A stretch of 9,208 nt of DNA from JAVVEZ01 sp032250895 (GTDB lineage: Bacteria > Pseudomonadota > Gammaproteobacteria > Pseudomonadales > Pseudohongiellaceae), in the NCBI GenBank assembly GCA_032250895.1, contig JAVVEZ010000112.1:1-9208 (forward strand). Reading direction: 5' to 3'. The translations under genes were made by a program, and so were the position numbers. The notes beneath the pieces were generated by a model. The model saw only the letters and a program-made list of their open reading frames with translations. It was not told where the DNA came from and ran no database searches. The first letter of the stretch is position 1; every line of letters begins with the position of its first letter. Shown here in pieces: positions 1-6,378 of the stretch.

Positions 1-50
1 CAGGAGGCTCAGAATTGAGAATATTTACCCACAAATTTTCCTGAAGACCC

Positions 51-93
51 TAAAAAATAAATAAATAAAAAATAAAAAAATATAAGAAAAATG
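51..93 (+). promoter_or_regulatory. A/T-only leader upstream of the TonB-dependent receptor gene
   Basis: From 51 to 90 there is one G and no C, with runs of A broken by T (several TAAA units). This contrasts sharply with the roughly balanced base composition of the genes around it. It ends just before the Shine-Dalgarno sequence of the receptor. Such an unstructured A-rich leader is likely to act as an open ribosome standby/S1-binding region, and its upstream part may overlap the promoter. A TTGAGA at 15-20 resembles a -35 box, but no acceptable -10 follows at 16-18 bp, so I do not assign a promoter. Confidence 0.45.
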
Positions 94-99
94 GGAGAT
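94..99 (+). promoter_or_regulatory. Shine-Dalgarno sequence deciding the receptor start
   Basis: GGGAGA lies 6 bases before the ATG at 106. It sits downstream of the earlier in-frame ATG at 91, so it can only serve the second one. The protein from 106 begins with a standard basic signal-peptide N-terminus, which supports the same choice. Confidence 0.6.
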
Positions 100-105
100 A
101 GAGAT

Positions 106-2700
106 ATGAAAAACAAAAAAAATGTATTGCATCTGGCCGTGGTTGCGGCCATTGCGTCGCAAACGGGGCTGATAAGCCATGCTGCCTTGTCTCAAACGGA
201 CAATCCTGTCATTGAAGAAATTGTGATCACGTCCACCCGGCGCGCCACCAATGTCCAGGATACACCGCTTGCTGTCTCTGCGCTTTCAGGCCAGGCACTG
301 GAGACGCAAAATATCGAAAATACCCAGGATCTGACGGCCGTAGTCCCCAATGTCCTCATCTATGGCGGTGGTCGGGGTGTAACCAGCGGGACTTTCAATA
401 TGCGGGGCATTCCAAGGGTTGGGACCTATGTCGATGGGGTCTGGCAGGTTTCCAACTCAGGTTTGCTGCAACGTCAGTTTGTGGAGCTGGATCGGGTGGA
501 GGTGCTGCGGGGGCCTCAGGGCACACTGGTCGGTCGTGATTCGACGGGAGGTTCCATTCAGATTTTCACCAAGCGCCCTGCCGAGGAGTTTGGCGCGGTC
601 GTGAACATCAGCGCGGGTTCGTTTGACCGCCGTGATGTCAGCGGCTCGGTCGATATCCCCATTAGCGATACCTTGAAGACCAGGTGGACCCTGGCCAGTT
701 ATGACAAGGATGGTTACGTGAAGAGTATCACGACCGGCCAGAAACATGGCGAACTGGAAAACCAGGTATTGCGCGGCGATATCGTCTGGGACCCCATCGA
801 GCGGCTGAGTGTCCGCTATATTTATCAGGAGGATACCCAGAAAGCGACCACTGCCAGCGTTCAGACCTTCATCAATCCTGAAGTGGCCTATGACAACGGT
901 TGGCAGGTGGGGATTGCCGAGGCCCATGATATCGCCAGTCTTGCTGCGGGTGGCAGGGGCTTCAACTGCCAGTCGACGGTTGCCGGTTGCCCCGGTGGTG
1001 ATCTCGACAGGTATGAAACCACCAAGTTGCAAAGAAGCCCGGATGAGGTCTGGATAAAATCACATTCACTGATTCTCGATTACGAACTCACTGATGCCAT
1101 CGCCTTCAAATACATCTATGGCAATACCCGATTCACCGATTCCATCTGGGCGGATTTTGCCGGTTCGGAGTTCAATTTCTTTACCAACTATGATGTATCC
1201 AGAACCAAATACAAGAGTCATGAGTTTCAGTTCAATTTTACCTTTGATCGTGCCAATGCCGTTTTGGGTGCCTTCACCTGGGATCAGTCGAGACGTTCCC
1301 GGGGTGCTGAATGGTCGCACTCTGACTGGAGTTTTCCGGATGGCTGGGGCGGTGGCGCAGGGGGTTCAACGGGCGGTCCACCGGTCCCCCCGGGCTTGTT
1401 CCAGACCAGGAACTCAGGCAGGCCACAGACCCTGGACTACCAGGATGTGCTCGATTCTCCAACCTGCCAGATGACACCGGCGGACCGGGGCAGAGACTTC
1501 AGTCATTTGGGACTGGACCCCAACTCGGTCAATGGCTGGCCACAGCCGTGTACGGATTTTGCCGCCTGGGTACCCTTGTTTGCCACCGTGGTTGGTTTCA
1601 ACAGTACCAACGGCATCGATGGCTCGGACAGAAGCGCGCTGAATACGCAGGATGGTTATGCGGTTTTTGGTGAAGTCACTTACGACATCAATGAACGCTG
1701 GGATGTCACGGGAGGTTTCCGTTACCATGATCAGGAGAACAAAAACTTCAACCTCGACATAGCCACCGGCAAACTCAATGGCACCACCGAACTGCGCCCG
1801 GTTACCTGGGATACCGGCTTCGCCAGCATTGCCAGGGCCATCAACGCTGAGCCGATTCCTGAGTCCCTGACCGAGGCCAGTTTCAACAAGCTCACCTTTC
1901 GCTTTTCAAGCAGTTACGACATTCGGGATGGCATCATGATGTATTTCGGATACAGCGAAGGGTTCAACTCGGGGGGCATTATCGATACCGAGGATTCCCT
2001 GGGACGGCTGGTTACCCAGTTTGACCCGGAGACCATCAAAAACAAGGAAGTTGGCTTGCGTGGTGATTTCTTCAATCGGCGTCTGCGTGCCAATGTCACC
2101 TATTTTCTGACGGACTGGAATGATATACAGGCCCAGGCATCGGTCATTGACCGGGGTACGGGGCTGCCGATTACCGAAGTGGTCGTTCAGAATGCTGCCG
2201 AAGGCGAAGCCAAGGGTCTGGAATTGGAACTCACCTATGCGGCGACCGATAATATCTTGTTGGAAGCCAATCTTGGTTTTCTTGATACCAAGTACAAGAA
2301 CATCAAGCCAGGTGCTCAAATCACAGAAAATACGGAGTTTGGCGGTGCGCCGAAAAAGACTGCCAACCTGAGTGCCCAATATAGTTGGTATTTCAACGGT
2401 GGCGCCAGCTTGATGACTCGGCTTTCTGCCAATTATACCGGCTTGTTCTGGCGTTCGCCGATACCCAGCTTCAGGCAGGATGCCTATGGCGGCAACTCGC
2501 AGAGTGGCGATATCTGGCGCTTCAATGCGCGAACCGTATTCACACCAGGCGATTCACGTTATGAGATTTCTGCCTTTGTCAACAACCTGACGAATGCGTA
2601 TTTCATCAACTCAGGCTTTATGGACAGCATCTGGCAATTTGACTTTTCCGGCTTGGACGCACCCCGGGAGTTTGGGCTCAGTGTGAGGATGACTTTTTAG
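106..2700 (+). CDS. TonB-dependent outer-membrane receptor
   Basis: An 864-residue outer-membrane active transporter that would take up a ligand using energy from TonB-ExbBD. A signal peptide (basic MKNKKN, hydrophobic core about 7-24, cleavage near SHA-ALS around 26) is followed by a TonB box-like EEIVITS at 37-43. The plug domain runs to about residue 160 and contains the family signature VEVLRGPQGTLVGRDSTGG (131-149). The rest is a 22-strand-type barrel ending in the outer-membrane sorting signal, with a terminal Phe (RMTF). Length fits the sphingomonad/OMG-type receptors annotated only as TonB-dependent receptors. The ligand cannot be read from the sequence, and no heme, siderophore or vitamin B12 gene is adjacent. 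The only four cysteines (288, 295, 454, 482) fall in predicted extracellular loops, and a Gly/Pro-rich loop lies at about 403-430. An in-frame ATG at 91 would add five residues but has no ribosome-binding site. Confidence 0.95.
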   Translation: MKNKKNVLHLAVVAAIASQTGLISHAALSQTDNPVIEEIVITSTRRATNVQDTPLAVSALSGQALETQNIENTQDLTAVVPNVLIYGGGRGVTSGTFNMRGIPRVGTYVDGVWQVSNSGLLQRQFVELDRVEVLRGPQGTLVGRDSTGGSIQIFTKRPAEEFGAVVNISAGSFDRRDVSGSVDIPISDTLKTRWTLASYDKDGYVKSITTGQKHGELENQVLRGDIVWDPIERLSVRYIYQEDTQKATTASVQTFINPEVAYDNGWQVGIAEAHDIASLAAGGRGFNCQSTVAGCPGGDLDRYETTKLQRSPDEVWIKSHSLILDYELTDAIAFKYIYGNTRFTDSIWADFAGSEFNFFTNYDVSRTKYKSHEFQFNFTFDRANAVLGAFTWDQSRRSRGAEWSHSDWSFPDGWGGGAGGSTGGPPVPPGLFQTRNSGRPQTLDYQDVLDSPTCQMTPADRGRDFSHLGLDPNSVNGWPQPCTDFAAWVPLFATVVGFNSTNGIDGSDRSALNTQDGYAVFGEVTYDINERWDVTGGFRYHDQENKNFNLDIATGKLNGTTELRPVTWDTGFASIARAINAEPIPESLTEASFNKLTFRFSSSYDIRDGIMMYFGYSEGFNSGGIIDTEDSLGRLVTQFDPETIKNKEVGLRGDFFNRRLRANVTYFLTDWNDIQAQASVIDRGTGLPITEVVVQNAAEGEAKGLELELTYAATDNILLEANLGFLDTKYKNIKPGAQITENTEFGGAPKKTANLSAQYSWYFNGGASLMTRLSANYTGLFWRSPIPSFRQDAYGGNSQSGDIWRFNARTVFTPGDSRYEISAFVNNLTNAYFINSGFMDSIWQFDFSGLDAPREFGLSVRMTF

Positions 2701-2776
2701 TTGTTGGGCGAAGCATCCCGTGTATGCCGAACGCTCGGGTTTTGAGTCTTCGGGATACCCGGGGTGGTTTATCCTG

Positions 2777-4372
2777 TCAGGAGCTGCACGACAACATGGA
2801 ACAACCGGCCCGGTGGCGGGCCCATTCGGGGCGTTTTTGTGCCAGATGGGCTTTGCCGGCCTGCTCGTCGTAGGGTTGGCGAAGAACGTCCTGTAATTCG
2901 TGAATCATGCTGTAGTCGCCGTTCTCGGCCTTGTCAATGGCCTGTTGCGCCAGCCAGTTGCGCAGCACATAGAGGGGGTTTACGGCATTCATTGCCTGCT
3001 GTCGCAGGTGATCAGGGCGGGCATCCTGACGCACACGGTCCCGGTAACGGCGCAACCAGGCGGCAAAGTGGCGTTTGCTGCTGATATCGATGTGCTCATT
3101 GTAAAAGGCATCGTTCACGACGGCGAGAAGCTCATCCTCTGTCGGAGTCGTGGCAGTGTTGTCGATTTTCATATTGGCAAGACTGCGGAAAAACAGGGTC
3201 ATGTCGGTTTCTGTCGTTTGCAGTACTTGTTCAAGATCCGCAATCAGACTGTCATCGCTTGCTTTATCGAAGTGCCGCAGGCCCAGTTTGGCGGCCATCA
3301 TCTCGCGGTACTTGCCGCCGTAGGTTTTCTGGAAACCATCAAGAGCGGACTCGAGGGGCTCCACGGCATTGATCAGGGGATACAGGGCATTGGCGAGTTG
3401 CACCAGGTTCCACAGAGCGATTTGCGGCTGTTGGCCAAAGCGGTAACGTTTGCCCTGGGCATCGGTGGTATTGGGGGTCCAGCCGGGGTCGTAGCCCTCC
3501 AGCCAGCCATAGGGTCCATAATCGATGGTCAGCCCAAGAATGGACATGTTGTCGGTATTCATGACACCGTGAACGAAGCCCACCCGCATCCAGTGTACAA
3601 GCAGGCTGGCCGTCAACTGGCAGATTTCGTTGAACCAGCGGCCATAGACCTCCGTGGATGGTATGCCAAGGTGGGGAAAGTCCTTTCTGATGGTATAGTC
3701 GGCGAGCTGTTTCAGAACATCGAGCTGGCTTCTTCGGGCAAAAATCTCAAAGGAGCCGAAGCGGATAAAGCTGGGTGCAACCCGGCAGACGATGGCCCCC
3801 GGTTCGGCCCTGGGATGGCCATCGTAGAACATATCCCGAACAACTTCTTCGCCGCTAACGATCAGGCTCAGTGCCCGCGTCGTCGGCACGCCAAGATGAT
3901 ACATGGCTTCACTGCAAAGAAACTCCCTGACGGATGAGCGCAGAACCGCAAGACCATCGGCCGTGCGGGAATAGGGCGTCGGACCTGCACCCTTCAGTTG
4001 CAGAATCCAGTGACTGTCAGGATTGCGGAGTTCACCCAGATTGATGGCCCTGCCATCGCCCAGTTGGCCCGCCCAATGCCCGAACTGATGCCCGCCATAG
4101 CAACAGGCATAGGGTTGCATGGCCTCCAGCAGATGGGTACCGCTGAAAATTTCGGTGAAACGAGGACTGCTGCATTCTGTTTCAGACAGGCCGATTGCCG
4201 TTGCCAGTTCCCTGGAACAGGCAACAAGCCGCGCCTGGGGGAACTTTTGCGGTTGAACTCGTGAAAAACAGGCTTCATTGACCTGGCGCCGATAGTTTTC
4301 GGAGATCGGGTCTTCCGGCAGGGACTCTGTAAAACTGTCATCAAAATGCAGCCGGTCAAGAGCTAGTGTCAT
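2777..4372 (-). CDS. selO: SelO/YdiU family protein adenylyltransferase
   Basis: A 531-residue pseudokinase-fold AMPylase that transfers AMP from ATP to Ser/Thr/Tyr of target proteins. Family landmarks are FSGTHLLEAMQPYACCYGGH, then GQLGDGRA, then LQLKGAGPTPYSR with the ATP-binding Lys at about 127, then VLRSSVREFLCSEA. The catalytic HGVMNTDNMSILG follows (Asp 274, Asn 275), then the metal-binding DYGP (Asp 284). Near the C-terminus are NPLYVLRNWLAQQAI and a terminal CSS, with Cys 529 at the position occupied by selenocysteine in animal SELENOO. The activation-loop Cys of E. coli YdiU (in FICNHSD) is Pro here (WTPNTTD), and there is an extra Cys at 524. The ATG at 4372 is chosen because MTLALDRLHFDDSF matches family N-termini. 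An open extension to 4450 would be coded by an inverted repeat and looks spurious. There is no clear Shine-Dalgarno sequence. The gene is convergent with the receptor gene, with no operon partner in the window. Confidence 0.95.
   Translation of the reverse strand: MTLALDRLHFDDSFTESLPEDPISENYRRQVNEACFSRVQPQKFPQARLVACSRELATAIGLSETECSSPRFTEIFSGTHLLEAMQPYACCYGGHQFGHWAGQLGDGRAINLGELRNPDSHWILQLKGAGPTPYSRTADGLAVLRSSVREFLCSEAMYHLGVPTTRALSLIVSGEEVVRDMFYDGHPRAEPGAIVCRVAPSFIRFGSFEIFARRSQLDVLKQLADYTIRKDFPHLGIPSTEVYGRWFNEICQLTASLLVHWMRVGFVHGVMNTDNMSILGLTIDYGPYGWLEGYDPGWTPNTTDAQGKRYRFGQQPQIALWNLVQLANALYPLINAVEPLESALDGFQKTYGGKYREMMAAKLGLRHFDKASDDSLIADLEQVLQTTETDMTLFFRSLANMKIDNTATTPTEDELLAVVNDAFYNEHIDISSKRHFAAWLRRYRDRVRQDARPDHLRQQAMNAVNPLYVLRNWLAQQAIDKAENGDYSMIHELQDVLRQPYDEQAGKAHLAQKRPEWARHRAGCSMLSCSS
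2807..2838 (+). terminator. possible terminator for the receptor transcript, inside the selO 3' end
   Basis: A perfect 6-bp GC stem, GGCCCG/CGGGCC with loop GTGG (2807-2822), is followed by an alternative short stem, GCCC/GGGC (2820-2832), and then TTTTT (2834-2838). On the + strand this resembles an intrinsic terminator about 110 bp after the receptor stop. It overlaps the end of the convergent selO gene. The stem next to the T-run is only 4 bp, so the call is tentative. Confidence 0.3.
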
Positions 4373-4376
4373 ATCA

Positions 4377-4475
4377 GCAGGCCCACAAGCCGCGCTCCGC
4401 GCGGCGCTTGCTCGCAGGCATAGTGGCGCTCTGCCAAGAGCAAGCAACAAAGCAGAGGGTGGCTTGTGGGCCTGC
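4377..4475. repeat. nested inverted repeat (REP/MITE-like) abutting the selO start
   Basis: The outer arms are a perfect 15-bp inverted repeat, GCAGGCCCACAAGCC (4377-4391) and its complement (4461-4475). Inside lies a perfect hairpin, GCCGCGC-TCC-GCGCGGC (4389-4405), which competes with the end of the outer arm. A second stem, GCTTGCTC/GAGCAAGC (4406-4413 with 4438-4445), is prolonged by GCAG/CTGC. Outside the arms, ATCA (4373-4376) and TGAT (4480-4483) are also complementary. The whole can fold into a branched cloverleaf-like structure. I infer a dispersed structured repeat or a decayed non-autonomous element. No transposase is present. Confidence 0.65.
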
Positions 4476-4586
4476 CCTCTGATGCGGCACTAGAGGGGTG
4501 ACAGGACACCAGGGGCTGGGAAATTGCATTCATCGTAGCCAGGCTTTTCGGATGGAATGAGGAAGTATGTGGCGCTATTCTATCCA

Positions 4587-4614
4587 TTGACAGATTTTTT
4601 GGAAACCGGACAAT
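4587..4614 (+). promoter_or_regulatory. candidate sigma-70 promoter with palindrome over the -10
   Basis: A consensus TTGACA (4587-4592) is followed after 16 bp by GACAAT (4609-4614), which matches TATAAT at four of six positions. It points toward the FleQ-like gene with a leader of about 190 nt. A perfect inverted repeat, CCGGAC-AATGAG-GTCCGG (4606-4623), covers the -10 and the likely start site, so a bound repressor or an RNA hairpin at the very 5' end could act here. Confidence 0.4.
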
Positions 4615-4684
4615 GAGGTCCGGGGATCGCCGGTGCCCAGTGGGCGCGGTGTTGGGAAAGAGGCGTTCGGACTGTTTGTTATCT

Positions 4685-4708
4685 TTCTGCCGGCAGAATA
4701 AGTATAAT
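4685..4708 (+). promoter_or_regulatory. perfect 14-bp palindrome next to a TATAAT box
   Basis: TTCTGCCGGCAGAA (4685-4698) is a perfect palindrome. Four bases later comes a consensus -10, TATAAT (4703-4708). No good -35 exists at 16-18 bp upstream: the nearest, TTGTTA at 4676-4681, is 21 bp away. A -10 without a -35 but with a dyad in the spacer is the arrangement expected of an activator- or repressor-controlled promoter. The binding protein is unknown, and autoregulation by the adjacent regulator is one possibility. Confidence 0.4.
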
Positions 4709-4778
4709 TTGCAGCCCTGTTTCGTGGCCGTTGCCCGCTGTGTAGACAAGAGGACCCAAAAGCAATGCTGAGGGCTTC

Positions 4779-4784
4779 TATAAT
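4779..4784 (+). promoter_or_regulatory. second TATAAT box close to the FleQ-like start
   Basis: TATAAT at 4779-4784 would place transcription start near 4791, giving a leader of about 22 nt for the ATG at 4813 and excluding the ATG at 4765. No matching -35 is visible, so this may be chance. Confidence 0.2.
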
Positions 4785-4812
4785 AAACTGCTGTGATACA
4801 AGTCAAGACCCT

Positions 4813-6318
4813 ATGACGAAAACATCCAAGGTTGCCGTTATTGATGACGATAAGCTGTCTTCTCATAACCTGAATGTCATACTTCGGTTCATTGGTGAGG
4901 AGCTGATCCTTCTGGACAGCAAGCGCTGGCGTCAGTCGTTTTTGGATGCTGAATCCAGTAAAAATATCTTTATCCTTATTATTGGTACACTGAAGAACAA
5001 AGATATTGCTGAACTGCTCGATGACATTCGACAATGGCATGACAACATGCCATTGATCCTGTCAGGCAGCGTTGAGGAATTCGCTCATGTTGACGCAGCT
5101 CTGAAGCAGAACGTCATTGCCATCATGAAAAGGCCGTTCAACTATCAGGACTTGATTGCCAGCCTGAATACTGCCAGGGAGGGCAGGGGACTGAAGAAGC
5201 CGGTGATGAAAAGTTCTTTGTTGTCGGAAAATGGAACCCCCTTGTTTCGCAGCCTGGTGGGGGGAAGTCAGGCCATTGTGAGTGTCAGAAATCTGATTCA
5301 GCAACTGGCCAACAAGCATATCAATGTACTGGTGCAGGGTGAATCAGGAACCGGCAAGGAAATAGTTGCCAGAAACCTGCACTATAATTCCGGGCGGGGA
5401 AGCAAACCCTTTGTGACGATCAACTGTGCCACCATCGGTCTTGATATGTTGAGCCGGGAGTTTTATGGCCAGGAACAATGGGTCGATGGCACGCAGAAAA
5501 TCCTCAAGGGTTTTTTTGAAAGAGCCGATGAAGGGACGCTTTTTTTTGACAAGATTGAAGATATGCCAATGGCGGCACAGGCACTTTTGCAGCGTTTTCT
5601 CGAGGAGCCGAGCTTTCAGCGTCCGGGAGGCACAGAGCTGGTACAGGCCAATGTCAGAATCATTGCCGCCACTCACCATGATCTGGAAGAACGGGTCAGT
5701 CAGGGGCTTTTTCGTGAGGATTTGTTTTACAGAATCAACGCATTCCCGATAGAAATTCCACCCTTGCGGGAGCGCCAGCCGGATATTCCCGATTTGATCA
5801 GTGAGCTGATTGTGCGACTCGAGAATCAGAGCAGCGCTTCTGTCCGTTTCAATTCCGCAGCTCTTGTTTCCCTGCAGCGTCACAGCTGGCCCGGCAACGT
5901 TCGCGAGCTGGCCAATCTGGTGGAAAGGCTTGCGATCATCAACCCCAATGGCATTGTCGGTCTCAGTGATTTGCCACGGAACTACCAGCACATCGCAGAG
6001 GGTGACATGCTGGGGGAGGAACATACGGAGAAGCAGGGCAAGGCTGACAGGAGCATCACGGTAAAAGACAAAAAAAGTGAAACATCTCCGGCGCTGCTGC
6101 AGGCATTCAGTCATGAAAAATTACAGGCCTATTTGAAAAATTTTGAAAAGAACCTGATCGAGGTCGCGCTTGATGACTGCGCCAGCGTGTTAAGCCTGAC
6201 GGCCGAGCGTCTGAATCTTTCTCCGGAAGCGCTGCGGCAGAAAATAGAGCAGCATGCTCTCCATGGCGTGGATGCCTGGAAGACGCCAGACTTGCCTGAA
6301 AGATCCGAATTTTCCTGA
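4813..6318 (+). CDS. FleQ-like AAA+ transcriptional regulator with degenerate sigma-54 loop
   Basis: A 501-residue protein aligning along its length with FleQ, the c-di-GMP-responsive flagellar/exopolysaccharide regulator of pseudomonads. Residues 7-120 form a receiver-like domain with IDDD at 10-13 but no phosphoacceptor Asp (LIIGT instead). The AAA+ domain has Walker A GESGTGKE (176-183), sensor I RIIAATH, arginine-finger segment FREDLFYR and sensor II WPGNVREL (359-366). A Fis-type helix-turn-helix lies at about 440-484. The FleQ c-di-GMP residues are kept: LFRS 144-147, R187/N188, E331xxxR335. GAFTGA is replaced by WVDGTQ (223-228), and Walker B is DKI with Lys 247 in place of the catalytic Glu. 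It therefore probably works without sigma-54. No flagellar gene is nearby. The ATG at 4813 fits FleQ N-termini. An in-frame ATG at 4765 has a better Shine-Dalgarno (AAGAGGA, 4748-4754) and would add 16 residues. Confidence 0.9.
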   Translation: MTKTSKVAVIDDDKLSSHNLNVILRFIGEELILLDSKRWRQSFLDAESSKNIFILIIGTLKNKDIAELLDDIRQWHDNMPLILSGSVEEFAHVDAALKQNVIAIMKRPFNYQDLIASLNTAREGRGLKKPVMKSSLLSENGTPLFRSLVGGSQAIVSVRNLIQQLANKHINVLVQGESGTGKEIVARNLHYNSGRGSKPFVTINCATIGLDMLSREFYGQEQWVDGTQKILKGFFERADEGTLFFDKIEDMPMAAQALLQRFLEEPSFQRPGGTELVQANVRIIAATHHDLEERVSQGLFREDLFYRINAFPIEIPPLRERQPDIPDLISELIVRLENQSSASVRFNSAALVSLQRHSWPGNVRELANLVERLAIINPNGIVGLSDLPRNYQHIAEGDMLGEEHTEKQGKADRSITVKDKKSETSPALLQAFSHEKLQAYLKNFEKNLIEVALDDCASVLSLTAERLNLSPEALRQKIEQHALHGVDAWKTPDLPERSEFS

Positions 6319-6336
6319 TATTTGCGTTTGGTCTGT

Positions 6337-6378
6337 GGTATTTCAGGGCGGGTATTTCAGGGAGGGTATTTCAGGGAG
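6337..6378. repeat. three tandem 14-bp repeats at a convergent gene end
   Basis: GGTATTTCAGGGCG (6337-6350) is followed by two copies of GGTATTTCAGGGAG (6351-6364, 6365-6378). On the minus strand each copy carries TGA. The period of 14 shifts frame, so the three TGAs lie in three different frames. The first of them in the minus-strand reading is the actual stop of the DUF3108 gene (6371-6373). Confidence 0.9.

Larger units (their letters stand above)
4373..4812. other. 440-bp gene-free gap between the divergent selO and FleQ-like genes
   Basis: No convincing coding sequence lies here. The selO-proximal part is the nested inverted repeat. The FleQ-proximal part, about 4580-4790, carries sigma-70-like elements, two perfect palindromes and a GCCC-AGT-GGGC hairpin (4637-4647), so this is the control region of the regulator gene. 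The stretch 4484-4580 shows nothing I can name. Confidence 0.6.

Noticed and set aside
2715..2756. ATCCCG/CGGGAT and CCGA-ACGC-TCGG hairpins as a bidirectional terminator between the receptor and selO
   Set aside because: Stems are only 4-6 bp, the loop of the larger one is 30 nt, and only a four-T run follows on one strand.
2900..3937. Long open frame (345 codons) on the + strand opposite selO
   Set aside because: It is antisense to a strongly conserved selO sequence, shows no recognisable domain, and is what a GC-biased third position produces on the opposite strand.
4373..4450. 26-residue N-terminal extension of SelO
   Set aside because: It is encoded by the inverted repeat, is Ala/Arg/Leu-rich without family similarity, and the ATG at 4372 matches known SelO N-termini.
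4377..4475. Nested inverted repeat read as an integron attC site or a CRISPR-like unit
   Set aside because: It lacks the attC core ends (GTTRRRY/RYYYAAC arrangement), there is no integrase, and it occurs once, not as an array.
4369..5040. Minus-strand open frame of 223 codons across the selO/FleQ-like gap
   Set aside because: It overlaps the start of the regulator, the promoter region and the inverted repeat, and its translation resembles no protein family.
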